From contig NZ_JBHSBH010000007.1 in assembly GCF_042650565.1 (NCBI RefSeq), forward strand, positions 434,001 through 498,000: 64,000 nt of DNA, written 5' to 3'. Numbering within the stretch: the first letter of the stretch is position 1; each line of letters begins with the position of its first letter. The notes below the pieces were generated by a model, which ran no database searches, was not told where the DNA came from, and was given only the letters and a program-made list of their open reading frames with translations. Of this stretch, positions 1 to 8,410 are shown piece after piece. Both the position numbers and the translations under genes were made by a program. Source of the stretch: Nocardiopsis_B sediminis. Its GTDB lineage: Bacteria; Actinomycetota; Actinomycetes; Streptosporangiales; Streptosporangiaceae.

Positions 1-398
1 CCCTCGGGGCCGCGCCGCCACCGCGTGGGCGCGGCGAACCGGTCGGCGCCCCGGGTGGCGAACCGCGCGGCGATGTCGCGCTGGTCCTCGGCGAGGATGT
101 TGACCGCGAAGGCGGCGGAGTCGCGGATGCCGGGCCAGGTGCCCGATCCGGAGTCGATGTAGAACGACACCAGCGGGGGATCCAGGCTGACGCTGGTGAA
201 GGAGGTCGCGGTCACCCCGGCCGGGCCCGACGGCGCGGCGGCGGTCACCACCACGACACCCGCGGCGTGCCCGCCCAGCGCTCGCCGGAACCGGTCGGCC
301 CCGACCCCGGCGTCGCGCGGCAGCCGCTCCGAAGCGCCCTCCGCTGGATCGGCCGCGCCCTCCGTGGTCGTCGCAGATGTCCGCACGCACGCCTCCAT
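1..398 (-). CDS. Flavin reductase family protein (C-terminus outside window)
   Basis: Partial gene read on the minus strand from an ATG at 398; its 3' end lies before base 1. About 132 residues are visible. After a roughly 30-residue variable leader it shows FRRALGGHAAGVVVVTA, then GVTATSFTSVSLDPPLVSFY and FAVNILAEDQ, the pattern of the FMN-binding flavin reductase / HpaC-like split-barrel family. Such enzymes use NAD(P)H to reduce flavin for a partner monooxygenase, or act directly on small molecules. The partner cannot be seen. The gene is divergent from the membrane protein at 629. The start is the first in-frame ATG and could be further in. The family call is firm, the substrate unknown. 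Confidence 0.8.
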   Translation of the reverse strand, partial: MEACVRTSATTTEGAADPAEGASERLPRDAGVGADRFRRALGGHAAGVVVVTAAAPSGPAGVTATSFTSVSLDPPLVSFYIDSGSGTWPGIRDSAAFAVNILAEDQRDIAARFATRGADRFAAPTRWRRGPE

Positions 399-628
399 TC
401 GCCCCTGAGGACCGTCCGCCGCCGGCCGGTCCCGGCGGCGGTCTCCGTCAGGGACAGCCGGTGCCGTGCGGACGCTATTCCCCGCCGCGGACGGGCGCGC
501 CCGTCCCTGCGGCGCGATGCTCGTCACAGCATGGCCGGGTCCGGCCACCCGTCATCACGCCCGTTGCCGCTCCCGTCGCCGTGTGTGACCGTTGCGGTGG
601 CGCGCCGCAGCGCCGGAGGAGGCAGCCC

Positions 629-1345
629 TTGAGCGCCGGCCAGATGTGGGTCCTCATCGGGCTGGGCGTCTTCCATGGTGCAAACCCGGGGATGGGATGG
701 CTGCTGGCGGTCGCCCGCGGGCTCCAGGGCGGCGGGCGCGGCGCACTGCTGCGCTGCTTGCCCGTTCTGGCGGCCGGGCACGCCGCGTCGGTGGCGGCCG
801 TCGCGGTGACCGTCACCGCGACCGGGTCCCTGGTGGCCTCGCGCTGGTTCCCTGCCGCCGGAGGGGCGTGCGTGGCCGCAGCGGGCGCGGCCCTCCTGCT
901 GTCGCGCCACCGCCCCCGGCCGCCCGACGCCGGGATGCCGCTGTGGCGCCTGGGCGCGTGGTCGTTCGTCATGGCGTCGCTGCACGGGGCCGGGCTGATG
1001 CTGCTGCCGGTGCTGGCGGGCGACCTGTCCGCGCCGCACGGCGTGGCCGCCGGCGGATCGGGGCACGCACACGGCCCGCCCGCGCCGCCATCGGAGACCG
1101 CCCCTCCCCCGGAGACAGCGGCGGCCGGCTTCTCCGGGCCCGCCGACATCACCCTGCTCGGCGTGGCCGCCGCCGGCGTGCACACCGCGGCGATGTTCGC
1201 CGCCGCGGGGGTCCTCGCGCTGCTCGCCTACGACTTCCTCGGCGTGCACGCGCTGCGCCGGGGCTGGGTCGGGCTGGACCGCGTCTGGCCGCTCGCCCTC
1301 ATCGCGGGCGGCCTGTTCACTGTCTGGGCGGCGATGACGGCCTGA
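629..1345 (+). CDS. Polytopic membrane protein with HGANPGMGW motif and His-rich loop
   Basis: A 238-aa protein is read from a TTG start, chosen because GGAGG lies 9 nt upstream and because the hydrophobic protein begins there; the frame stays open upstream but is Pro/Arg-rich and unconvincing. Near the N-terminus is FHGANPGMGWLLAVARGLQ, then about six hydrophobic segments: roughly residues 3-20, 45-65, 70-90, 110-130, 180-205 and 215-235. A loop at about 140-170 contains GHAHG and many prolines. The HG..PGMGW signature with a His-containing loop suggests a transporter-like membrane protein, possibly metal-related, but I do not recognise a named family with certainty. It converges on the chitinase gene. 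Confidence 0.65.
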   Translation: MSAGQMWVLIGLGVFHGANPGMGWLLAVARGLQGGGRGALLRCLPVLAAGHAASVAAVAVTVTATGSLVASRWFPAAGGACVAAAGAALLLSRHRPRPPDAGMPLWRLGAWSFVMASLHGAGLMLLPVLAGDLSAPHGVAAGGSGHAHGPPAPPSETAPPPETAAAGFSGPADITLLGVAAAGVHTAAMFAAAGVLALLAYDFLGVHALRRGWVGLDRVWPLALIAGGLFTVWAAMTA

Positions 1346-1376
1346 CCGGCCGGCGGGATACCCGGCCATGAGCGCG

Positions 1377-1408
1377 CCTGTGGGGCGCCGTCGACGGCGC
1401 CCCACAGG
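1377..1408. terminator. Perfect 32-bp palindrome, bidirectional terminator
   Basis: The sequence is self-complementary over 16 bp per arm, CCTGTGGGGCGCCGTC and its exact complement, with no spacer. It lies between two convergent genes, 31 bp after the membrane-protein stop and 22 bp beyond the chitinase stop. No long T-run follows, which is usual for actinomycete terminators. Confidence 0.75.
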
Positions 1409-1430
1409 ACGGGCGGGATGCAGCGCCCGC

Positions 1431-2435
1431 TCAGCCGGCGAACCCGGCGGTGATGGAGGTGAACTCCCACTCCTGCTGGTCGATACCGCCGCAGGAGTCG
1501 GTGGGGGTGGCGCAGGGGCGGTCGCGGTTGACCGACCAGAAGGTGAACCGCGACATGCCGTTGGCCTGCGCGAAGTCGCGCATCTGGGTGAAGGCCTCGG
1601 CGGTGACGGTCTCCTGCTGGTCGGTGATGCCGTTCATGCTGCTGATGCCCTGCATGGCGTAGGCCTCCTCGGCGGAGATCCCGTAGGCCGTGGAGATGAC
1701 CTGGTTGAGCCCCTCCGACGCCTGCTGGGTGGCCCCGGCCATGTCGGAGCCGCCGCCGAAGTTGAACGGCATGATGGTCCAGTTGTCCACGCCCGCGTCG
1801 GTCTCGGCGGCGCGCGTGATCAGCCGCTCGCCCCAGGAGTTGGGCCCCTCGACCGTGGTGCCCAGGGTCATGGCCACGTGCAGGTCGGGCTTGGCGTCCT
1901 TGAGGATGCGGACCGCGCCCAGGACGCGGTCCTGGGTGACCTCGTTCTCGATCTCGGTGGACTCGATGTCGATGTCGATGGCCGCCAGGTCGTAGGCGTC
2001 GACCACCTCCTGGTAGGCCGCGGCCAGCGACTCGGAGTCCTGGCAGGCCTCGCCGAGCTTGTTGCCGCTCCAGCCGCCGATGGAGGGGATCACGTCGCCG
2101 CCGGCGGCGCGGATCGCGGCGATGTTGTCGGCGTCGGCGCCGTCGAGGGGCCGGGTGCCGTCCCAGGCGGGCGAGCACCCGCCGTCGGAGAGGATGAAGG
2201 ACAGGGTGAACCACTGCACCCCGGTCTGCTGCATGAGCTGGGCGGCGTCGGGCGGGTTGCCCCAGCCGTAGTAGAGGTAGGGCGCGGCCCCCATGGCGGC
2301 GGGGTCGGCGGTGCTGTTGTTGGCGACGATCGGGGCGGGCTCCTCGGCCTCGGCCGAGAGGGCGCCCGGGGCGGCCCAGAGCCCTGCGGGCAGCAGGGCG
2401 GCGGCGGCCAGCGCGGTGATCGTGCGAATTCTCAT
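1431..2435 (-). CDS. Secreted GH18 chitinase-like glycosidase
   Basis: A 334-aa protein starts at the ATG at 2435, where MRIRTITALAAAALLPAGLW gives a clear Sec signal peptide with cleavage near A-LS-A; upstream in-frame codons are not signal-like. The barrel shows SIGGWSG (beta-3 of GH18) and YDLAAIDIDIES, the DxxDxDxE catalytic signature with the acid glutamate at about residue 150. At about 334 aa it is a single catalytic domain with no chitin-binding module or linker. It resembles the short actinomycete chitinases active on soluble chitin oligomers. It would act outside the cell on chitin or GlcNAc polymers. It is monocistronic and ends at the shared palindromic terminator. Confidence 0.88.
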   Translation of the reverse strand: MRIRTITALAAAALLPAGLWAAPGALSAEAEEPAPIVANNSTADPAAMGAAPYLYYGWGNPPDAAQLMQQTGVQWFTLSFILSDGGCSPAWDGTRPLDGADADNIAAIRAAGGDVIPSIGGWSGNKLGEACQDSESLAAAYQEVVDAYDLAAIDIDIESTEIENEVTQDRVLGAVRILKDAKPDLHVAMTLGTTVEGPNSWGERLITRAAETDAGVDNWTIMPFNFGGGSDMAGATQQASEGLNQVISTAYGISAEEAYAMQGISSMNGITDQQETVTAEAFTQMRDFAQANGMSRFTFWSVNRDRPCATPTDSCGGIDQQEWEFTSITAGFAG

Positions 2436-2530
2436 CGGTGGGTCTCCACGTTCGTGAGCGGGATGGAGAGCAAGGGGACAGGTGCACCTTTGAGTGAGCG
2501 GCCGCGGCGAAACCGGATCCGGGTTAATTG

Positions 2531-2543
2531 GAAACAATGTTTC
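2531..2543. promoter_or_regulatory. Inverted repeat upstream of chitinase gene
   Basis: GAAAC-AAT-GTTTC lies about 95 bp upstream of the chitinase ATG, in a short AT-rich patch that is unusual here. It is a plausible operator or part of the chitinase promoter. It does not match the DasR-type consensus as I know it, so the regulator is unknown. Confidence 0.35.
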
Positions 2544-2752
2544 GCATTGGCGTGGTGGTGACGGTAGCCCCCGACCGGCCCCGGGGTCAACCCGTTGTCA
2601 CCGAATAGGCCGGAGGATGCCCGGCCTTCAGGTCAGGGAGGAATCCGGCTTCCCGCCCGCCGGAACCGGCGCAGGCGCGCACCCGGTGGTAGGTGGTCTT
2701 GAACAGGCGTAAAGCCCTGCGGGCCCTGGGGTCTGTGGGGCATCATGGCGCC

Positions 2753-3976
2753 GTGACGACACCAGTGGCGAACGAGGATGCCGGGTACGCCCGGTACACC
2801 TTCCGGCTGCGTGTGTCGTCGACCGCCCGTACCGCCCTTCTGGGCGAGTGGGCGCGGTGCCGGTGGATCTGGAATGAGTGCGTGGCGAAGTCCAAGCAGG
2901 TCCACGCACACAACACCGCCAACCCCGATGACAAGCTGACGTGTGGCCCGGCCCAACTCGACCGGATGCTGACCGTGGCCCGCGCGCATTCCGCGTGGCT
3001 ACGCGACGGCTCCTCCGTGCCGCAGCAGCAGGTCATCCGGGACTTTGCGAAGTCCCGCGCCAAGGCCCAGAAGGACATCAAGAACCGGCTTTCGGTGCGG
3101 CAGCGGGCCGGGATGCCGAGGTGGAAGAAGAAGCGCACGGCCCGGCCGAGCCTGAACTACACCAAGCGCGGCTTCCGACTCAGGGACGGTCGCCTGCACC
3201 TCGCCGGCCGGATCGCGCTGACCGTGGTGTGGTCGCGCGACCTGCCCGCCGATCCCTCCTCAGTACGCGTGTACCGCGACAGCCTCGGCCACTGGTACGC
3301 CTCGTTCGTCGCACCCGCCCAGGACGCCCCCCTGCCCCCGACCGGGCGGGTGGTCGGCGTCGGCTGGGGCGTCACCGAGACTGCGACCACCACCTCCGGT
3401 GCCCACGATCTCCCCCATCCCCGGCACGGAAAACTAGCGCAGGCGAAGCTGAGCCGGTACGACCGGATGATGGCCCGGCGCGAGCCGCCGAAGGGGCAGG
3501 CCGGTTCGAACGGTTACCAGAAGGCCAAGCGGCTGCGGGCCAAACAGTATAAGAAGGTCGCCCGGCAGCGTGAGGACACCGCCCGCAGGTGGGCCAAGCG
3601 CGTGGTCCGCGACCACGACGCCATTGCCGTGGAGGACTTCAAACCTAAGTTCCTCGCGAAGACCACCATGGCCGCCAAGGCCGCGGATGCCGCCATCGGC
3701 GCCGCCAAACGGGCCCTGATCGACATGGCCCGCAAACACGGACGCGACGTCCGTCTGGTACACCCCGCATACACCACGATGGACTGCGCGCAGTGCGGAG
3801 CGAGAGCCAAGCACGCACTGCCGCTGGGTGAGCGCATCTACACCTGCACCCGCTGCGGAGCCGCGTCCCCACGGGACAAGAACTCCGCCCGCGTGATGCT
3901 CGTCAGGGCTGGTCTGTACCCTGCCGGTGCTGAGGGCGTGAGACCTTCCGGACCGCCGGTCCAGAGGGCGGCCTGA
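2753..3976 (+). CDS. tnpB: IS200/IS605-type TnpB with substituted RuvC-I aspartate
   Basis: This is a 407-aa RNA-guided nuclease family protein; the GTG at 2753 gives the family-like start VTTPVANEDAGYARYTFRLR. The N-terminal helical/WED part (about 10-200) carries RCRWIWNECVAKSK and WKKKRTARPSLNYTKRG. RuvC-II is IAVEDFKPKFL with its glutamate near residue 297. A zinc ribbon follows, CAQCGARAK...CTRCG, and RuvC-III is SPRDKNSARVML with aspartate present. RuvC-I reads VVGVGWGVTETATTTSG. The family normally has GxDxG here, so the catalytic Asp (about residue 204, codon GGC at 3362-3364) is Gly; one A-to-G change from GAC would explain it. No tnpA is adjacent. The protein is full length with no frameshift, so it is either freshly inactivated or a nuclease-dead, binding-only TnpB. 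Confidence 0.9.
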   Translation: MTTPVANEDAGYARYTFRLRVSSTARTALLGEWARCRWIWNECVAKSKQVHAHNTANPDDKLTCGPAQLDRMLTVARAHSAWLRDGSSVPQQQVIRDFAKSRAKAQKDIKNRLSVRQRAGMPRWKKKRTARPSLNYTKRGFRLRDGRLHLAGRIALTVVWSRDLPADPSSVRVYRDSLGHWYASFVAPAQDAPLPPTGRVVGVGWGVTETATTTSGAHDLPHPRHGKLAQAKLSRYDRMMARREPPKGQAGSNGYQKAKRLRAKQYKKVARQREDTARRWAKRVVRDHDAIAVEDFKPKFLAKTTMAAKAADAAIGAAKRALIDMARKHGRDVRLVHPAYTTMDCAQCGARAKHALPLGERIYTCTRCGAASPRDKNSARVMLVRAGLYPAGAEGVRPSGPPVQRAA

Positions 3977-4040
3977 GCCGGAAATCCCCGCTCAACCCTG
4001 AAGGAGGGCGTTCCCTCCCTTCAGGGAGGGGAGCAGTCAA
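3977..4040 (+). ncRNA. TnpB right end / omega-RNA 3' segment
   Basis: Directly after tnpB comes an AATCCCCGCTC stretch, then a hairpin (3996-4008 with 4013-4026, loop CGTT, one bulge), then AGGGGAGCAGTCAA ending at 4040. This layout, a stem followed by GGGGAG...TCAA, is what I recall of right ends of actinomycete TnpB elements, where the guide-encoding omega RNA overlaps the 3' end of tnpB. The would-be guide is the flank starting CGGGTTTCCGCTCCGGG at 4041. The left boundary upstream of 2753 could not be fixed. Confidence 0.6.
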
Positions 4041-4088
4041 CGGGTTTCCGCTCCGGGTGAGCGGGCCGGGGCACCCGGGCGGTGCGGC

Positions 4089-4094
4089 TAGAGT
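4089..4094 (+). promoter_or_regulatory. -10 box TAGAGT, leaderless start
   Basis: TAGAGT lies 8 nt before the ATG at 4103, and no Shine-Dalgarno sequence fits between them. This is the pattern expected when transcription begins at or next to the start codon. Confidence 0.5.
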
Positions 4095-4102
4095 CCGGAC
4101 CT

Positions 4103-4870
4103 ATGAGCGCGAGAACCGGTCGTACACGCGGGTTGCTGGTGACGCTGGCGGTCCTGGCCGTCCTCGCCGCAGGGGCCTACCTGGCGATCCCCCGGGTCCT
4201 GGACCGGGTGGGCATGAACCTCGACGCCACGGCGCTGCCGTGGGGGCCGCCGTGCTCCGTGCAGACCGGCACCGGCGACGACGGCGCATCGGTGGGGCTG
4301 TCCATTGCGGACGCACAGCGGGCGACGACGGCCGTCGCCCTCGAAGCCCTCGGCGGCGAGGCCCCCGACACCACCGGGATCGACCCGGCCGTCCTGGACC
4401 GGCTGCGCGAAGGGCCGCCCGGCGACGCCGGCCCCAGCCTCACCTGCCGCGCCGCCGCCACCGACGGCCTCGACGCCGAAGAGCTCACCCCCTCGGGCCT
4501 GACCCCGCGCGCCGAGACCGTGCGCACCGCCATGGCCGAGGTCTTCGGCGAGCAGAGCCTCGGCGGGTTCGAGCCCGGCGGCGTCGACGCGGGCCACGGC
4601 ACCGACTCCGCGCACTACGACGGCCGCGCGATCGACGTCTTCTACCGCCCCGTCACCGAGGAGAACCGCCGCGAGGGCTGGCTCCTGGCCCACTGGCTGG
4701 TCGCCCACGCCGAAGAGCTCGCCATCGCCAACGTCATCTTCGACGACCGCATCTGGAACATGCGCGGCTCCGCCGGCGGCTGGTGGCCCTACCAGTCGCC
4801 CGACCCCGACAACGAGATCCTGCGCCACCTGGACCACGTCCACGTCGACGTCCAGCGCGGCGGCGCCTGA
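4103..4870 (+). CDS. Membrane-anchored protein with M15-like C-terminal domain
   Basis: A 255-aa protein with an uncleaved or cleaved N-terminal hydrophobic segment (about residues 10-33, GLLVTLAVLAVLAAGAYLA), so it is exported or anchored. The C-terminal domain (about 135-250) contains HYDGRAIDVFYRP and then HLDHVHVDVQ. This His...Asp plus HxH arrangement is seen in the actinobacterial ARB_07466-like / peptidase M15-related fold. The family relation is inferred from motifs; peptidase activity on peptidoglycan is possible but not shown. Two cysteines (about 51 and 114) may form a disulfide outside the membrane. It precedes tldD by 103 bp on the same strand; no functional link is evident. Confidence 0.65.
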   Translation: MSARTGRTRGLLVTLAVLAVLAAGAYLAIPRVLDRVGMNLDATALPWGPPCSVQTGTGDDGASVGLSIADAQRATTAVALEALGGEAPDTTGIDPAVLDRLREGPPGDAGPSLTCRAAATDGLDAEELTPSGLTPRAETVRTAMAEVFGEQSLGGFEPGGVDAGHGTDSAHYDGRAIDVFYRPVTEENRREGWLLAHWLVAHAEELAIANVIFDDRIWNMRGSAGGWWPYQSPDPDNEILRHLDHVHVDVQRGGA

Positions 4871-4959
4871 CCCCGGCCGGGTGCGGCGCCCCTGAGGCCG
4901 GCGGCCCCGGCGCCCCTCCCGGCGTCCGCCGCGTCGCCCACCTCCCGCGACGGAACGGC

Positions 4960-4965
4960 TAGGTT
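4960..4965 (+). promoter_or_regulatory. -10 box TAGGTT before tldD
   Basis: TAGGTT lies 8 nt before the GTG of tldD, again leaving no room for a normal leader. Confidence 0.45.
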
Positions 4966-4973
4966 GGGGAACC

Positions 4974-6461
4974 GTGCCTGATATCGATGCTGATTTCCTC
5001 GCCCTGCCGCTGCGCGGGCTGGCCGACGCCGCGCTGCAACGCGCCCGCGACCTCGGCGCCGAGCACGCCGACTTCCGGCTGGAACGCGTCCGCGGCCAGC
5101 GCCTGTCCCTCGTCGACGGCTCCGTCGAGTCCGCCTCCGACACCGACACCCTCGGGTTCGCGGTGCGGGTGGTCCACAACGGCGTCTGGGGGTTCGCCGC
5201 CGGGACCGACCTCACCCCCGATGCCGCCGCCGAGGTCGCCGGCCGGGCGGTGGACGTCGCGACCGTGGCCGCGGCCGTCACCACCGAGCGCGTCGAGCTC
5301 GCCCCCGAGCCGGCCCACCCCGACCGCACCTGGGTGTCGGCCTACGAGGTGGACCCCTTCGAGGTCACCGACCGCGAGAAGACCGCGCAGCTGGCCGGCT
5401 GGTCCCGGCGCATGCTGGAGGACTCCCGGGTCGACCACGTCGACGCCACCCTGTGGCTGGCCAAGGAGCAGAAGTTCTACGCCGACACCGCCGGGACGAC
5501 CACCACCCAGCAGCGGGTGCGCATCGCCCCGTCCGTCGAGGTCATGGCCACCCGCGACGGCCGCCTCGACAGCATGCGCACCCTCACGCCCCCGGCCGGG
5601 CGCGGATGGGAGCACATGCAGGTCCTCGAACCCGAGCTCGACGACCTGCCGGCGCTGCTCGCCGAGAAGCTGGCCGCGCCCAGCGTCGAGCCGGGCCGCT
5701 ACGACCTCGTGATCGACCCGTCCAACCTGTGGCTGTCCATCCACGAGTCGATCGGCCACGCCACCGAACTCGACCGCGTCCTGGGCTACGAGGCCGCCTA
5801 CGCCGGCACCTCCTTCGCCACCACCGACGGTCTCGGGTCGCTCCAATACGGCTCGCCCATCATGAACGTCACCGGCGACCGCACGGTCGAGAACGGGCTC
5901 GCCACCATCGGCTTCGACGACGAAGGCGTGGCGACGTCCTCCTTCGACATCGTCCGCGACGGCGTGCTCGTGGGCTACCAGCGCGACCGCCGCATCTCGC
6001 AGCTCCAGGGCCACGGCCCCTCCAACGGGTGCGCCTTCGCCGACTCGCCGGCGACCATGCCGATCCAGCGCATGGCCAACGTGTCGCTGGCCCCCGACCC
6101 CGACGGCCCCTCCACCGAGGAGCTGATCTCCCGGGTCGAGAACGGGATCCACATCGTCGGCGACCGCAGCTGGTCGATCGACATGCAGCGCTACAACTTC
6201 CAGTTCACCGGGCAGCGCTTCTATCGGATCCAGGACGGGCGCATCACCGGGATGCTGCGCGACGTCGCCTACCAGGCCACCACCACCGACTTCTGGCGGT
6301 CGATGGCGGCGGTGGGCGGCCCGCAGACCTACGTGCTCGGCGGCACGTTCATGTGCGGCAAGGGCCAGCCCGGCCAGGTGGCGGCGGTCAGCCACGGCTG
6401 CCCCAGCGCGCTGTTCACCGGCGTGCGGATCCTCAACACGGTTCAGGAGGCCGGAAAATGA
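4974..6461 (+). CDS. tldD: TldD, metalloprotease subunit
   Basis: A 495-aa protein; the GTG start is supported by the -10 box 8 nt upstream. The central HESIGHATELDR (about residues 257-268) is the HExxxH zinc motif of TldD. The C-terminal part has GQRFYRIQDGRITGMLRDVA and GGTFMCGKGQPGQ, typical of this family. With TldE it forms a TldD/E heterodimer, a cytosolic zinc protease that trims unfolded or leader peptides; in enteric bacteria it matures microcin B17 and degrades CcdA. No modified-peptide gene is adjacent, so a general housekeeping role is likely. Its stop overlaps the tldE start by 4 bp (ATGA), so the pair is translationally coupled at equal dose. Confidence 0.93.
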   Translation: MPDIDADFLALPLRGLADAALQRARDLGAEHADFRLERVRGQRLSLVDGSVESASDTDTLGFAVRVVHNGVWGFAAGTDLTPDAAAEVAGRAVDVATVAAAVTTERVELAPEPAHPDRTWVSAYEVDPFEVTDREKTAQLAGWSRRMLEDSRVDHVDATLWLAKEQKFYADTAGTTTTQQRVRIAPSVEVMATRDGRLDSMRTLTPPAGRGWEHMQVLEPELDDLPALLAEKLAAPSVEPGRYDLVIDPSNLWLSIHESIGHATELDRVLGYEAAYAGTSFATTDGLGSLQYGSPIMNVTGDRTVENGLATIGFDDEGVATSSFDIVRDGVLVGYQRDRRISQLQGHGPSNGCAFADSPATMPIQRMANVSLAPDPDGPSTEELISRVENGIHIVGDRSWSIDMQRYNFQFTGQRFYRIQDGRITGMLRDVAYQATTTDFWRSMAAVGGPQTYVLGGTFMCGKGQPGQVAAVSHGCPSALFTGVRILNTVQEAGK

Positions 6462-7864
6462 GCCAGTCGTCCCCTCAGGCGGTCGTCGAGCGGGCGCTGG
6501 AGCTGTCGCGCGCCGACGCCTGCATGGTGCTGGTGGAGGAGACGAGCTCGGCCAACCTGCGCTGGGCCGGCAACTCCCTGACCACCAACGGGGTCACCCG
6601 CGGCCGCACCGTCACGGTGATCGCGATCACCGGCCAGGGCGACGCGGTCTCCGTCGGCGTCCGGGCGCGCAGCGGGCTGCGCGACGACGAGCTCCCCGAT
6701 CTGGTGGCCGCCGCCGAGGCGGCCAGTGCCGAGGCCGCGCCCATGGCCGACGCCCGCCCGCTCGCCGGGCCGGCCGAGGCCGGCACGGGCGGCGACTGGG
6801 ACGCCCCGGCCGCCGCCACCGACATCGCGGTGTTCGCCGGCTTCGCCCCGGGCCTGGGCCGGGCCTTCTCGGCGTCGGCCGCAGCGGGCCGCACCCTCTA
6901 CGGCTACGCCGAGCACGACGTCACCTCCACGTTCTTCGGCAGCTCCACGGGCGTGCGGCTGCGCCACGACCAGCCCACGGGCACCGTCGAGCTGAACGCG
7001 AAGTCCCCGGTGTCGGACAACGGCGGCCATTCGGCGTGGGTCGGCCGGGCCACCCGGGACTTCACCGACATCGACGTGGGGGCGCTCCAGGCCGAGCTGG
7101 ACCGGCGGATGGGGTGGGCCGCGCGCCGGGTGGACCTGCCCGCGGGGCGCTACGAGACACTCCTGCCGCCGACCGCGGTCGCCGACATGCTCGTCAACAT
7201 GTACTGGAACATGGGCGCCGACGACGCCGCCGAGGGCCGCACGGTCTTTTCCGGGGCCGGCGGCGGCACCCGGCTGGGCGAGCGGCTGGCGGGGCTGCCG
7301 CTGACCCTCTACAGCGACCCGGGCGAACCGGGACTGGAGTGCGAGCCGTTCGTGCTCACCGACGGCCCGGGGCGCGACGTCACCGCCTTCGACAACGGCC
7401 TGCCCCTGCGGCGCACCGAATGGCTGTCCGGCGGCGAGCTGGCGGCCCTGGCGCAGACCCGCGCCTCGGCGGAGCGGACCGGGCTGCCCGTGACCGGGCG
7501 GATCTCCAACCTGGTCCTGGAGCAGAGCGGGGCGAGTGCCACGCTGGACGACATGGTGGCGCGCACCGAGCGCGGGCTGCTGGTGACCTGCCTGTGGTAC
7601 ATCCGGCAGGTGGACCCGCAGTCGCTGCTGCTGACGGGCCTGACGCGCGACGGCGTGTACCTCGTGGAGGACGGCCGCATCACCGGGGCGGTGAACAACT
7701 TCCGGTTCAACGAGTCGCCGGTGTCGCTGCTGGAGCGCGCCACCGAGGCGGGGGCCGCCGTCCCGGCGCTCTCGCGCGAGCTGGGCGACTACTTCCCGCG
7801 GACCGCCATGGCGCCGCTGCGCATCCCGGACTTCAACATGTCCACGGTCAGCCAGGCCTCCTGA
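6458..7864 (+). CDS. tldE: TldE/PmbA, non-catalytic partner of TldD
   Basis: A 468-aa protein starting within the ATGA overlap with tldD. It belongs to the TldD/PmbA superfamily (N-terminal substrate-groove domain about 1-200, C-terminal beta-rich domain) but lacks HExxxH, as expected of the TldE subunit. It ends at a strong palindromic terminator 9 bp downstream, so tldD-tldE is a two-gene operon. Confidence 0.9.
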   Translation: MSQSSPQAVVERALELSRADACMVLVEETSSANLRWAGNSLTTNGVTRGRTVTVIAITGQGDAVSVGVRARSGLRDDELPDLVAAAEAASAEAAPMADARPLAGPAEAGTGGDWDAPAAATDIAVFAGFAPGLGRAFSASAAAGRTLYGYAEHDVTSTFFGSSTGVRLRHDQPTGTVELNAKSPVSDNGGHSAWVGRATRDFTDIDVGALQAELDRRMGWAARRVDLPAGRYETLLPPTAVADMLVNMYWNMGADDAAEGRTVFSGAGGGTRLGERLAGLPLTLYSDPGEPGLECEPFVLTDGPGRDVTAFDNGLPLRRTEWLSGGELAALAQTRASAERTGLPVTGRISNLVLEQSGASATLDDMVARTERGLLVTCLWYIRQVDPQSLLLTGLTRDGVYLVEDGRITGAVNNFRFNESPVSLLERATEAGAAVPALSRELGDYFPRTAMAPLRIPDFNMSTVSQAS

Positions 7865-7872
7865 CACGCGCC

Positions 7873-7906
7873 GTGCGGGGACCGGTCCGCGGACCGGTCC
7901 CCGCAC
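7873..7906. terminator. Perfect 34-bp palindrome between convergent tldE and dodecin genes
   Basis: The arms GTGCGGGGACCGGTCC (7873-7888) and its complement (7891-7906) flank a GC dinucleotide, so all 34 bp are self-complementary. It serves both converging transcription units. Confidence 0.75.
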
Positions 7907-7931
7907 CGATGGGGCTGGAGTGGCGCATGGG

Positions 7932-8144
7932 TCACGGCTCCTCCAACCGGAACCCGACTTTGAGGCCGACCTGGAAGTGGGCTATCCCACCCTTGTCCAG
8001 TTGGCCGCGGACCTCGGTGACCTCGAACCAGTCGAGGCCGCGCAGGGTGGCCGAGGCCCGTTCGATGCCGTTGCGGACGGCCTGCTCGATGCCGTCGGGC
8101 GACGAGCCGACGATCTCGGTGACGCGGTAGGTGTGTTCGGGCAT
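7932..8144 (-). CDS. Dodecin, flavin-storage protein
   Basis: A 70-aa protein beginning MPEHTYRVTEIVGSSPDGIE at the ATG at 8144; upstream in-frame residues are not family-like. It matches the whole length of dodecin: one helix between beta strands, then LDWFEVTEVRGQL with the Trp used to stack flavin, and IAHFQVGLKVGFRLE at the end. Dodecin forms a hollow dodecamer that binds riboflavin, FMN or FAD and buffers free flavin. A purine-rich GAAGGGGGA sequence precedes the start. Confidence 0.95.
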   Translation of the reverse strand: MPEHTYRVTEIVGSSPDGIEQAVRNGIERASATLRGLDWFEVTEVRGQLDKGGIAHFQVGLKVGFRLEEP

Positions 8145-8377
8145 GGTGCGATCCCCCTTCCCGGGTATGTGCGGGGCCACTTCCCGCGCCGGGGCGCACC
8201 AACCGCCGCAGGGCCCGCGTCGGGCGGTGAGAGGGGGCGTGCGGCGGTCCGGCGCTTTGCGGGTGCGTGGGACGATACGGGTGGGAGAAGAGGCGGGCAG
8301 CGCCGGTTTTCTGGGATTTCAGGACCATTGACCCCGCTTACGTGCCCACTCTCCCGAGATCGCGTCGTAACAGACTC

Positions 8378-8409
8378 TTGACGTACCCGGGGGAGGGTCG
8401 GTGTACATT
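8378..8409 (+). promoter_or_regulatory. Promoter of the small RNA gene
   Basis: TTGACG (8378-8383) and TACATT (8404-8409) are spaced 20 bp, or 18 bp if TGTACA (8402-8407) is the -10. The spacing is longer than ideal but both boxes are clear. Initiation near 8415 would start the RNA just at the first hairpin. Confidence 0.6.
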
Positions 8410-8410
8410 G

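Noticed and set aside
399..628. Possible cobalamin-type riboswitch upstream of the membrane protein
   Set aside because: Some G/C-rich pairing is visible, but the conserved box sequences expected of that riboswitch are not present.
1368..2561. A 397-codon plus-strand frame
   Set aside because: It is antisense to the chitinase, whose signal peptide and DxxDxDxE motif are certain.
2587..2598. Left end of the TnpB element at GTCAACCCGTTG
   Set aside because: It partly mirrors GTCAACGGGTT at the right flank, but no matching subterminal hairpin was found, so the left boundary is left open.
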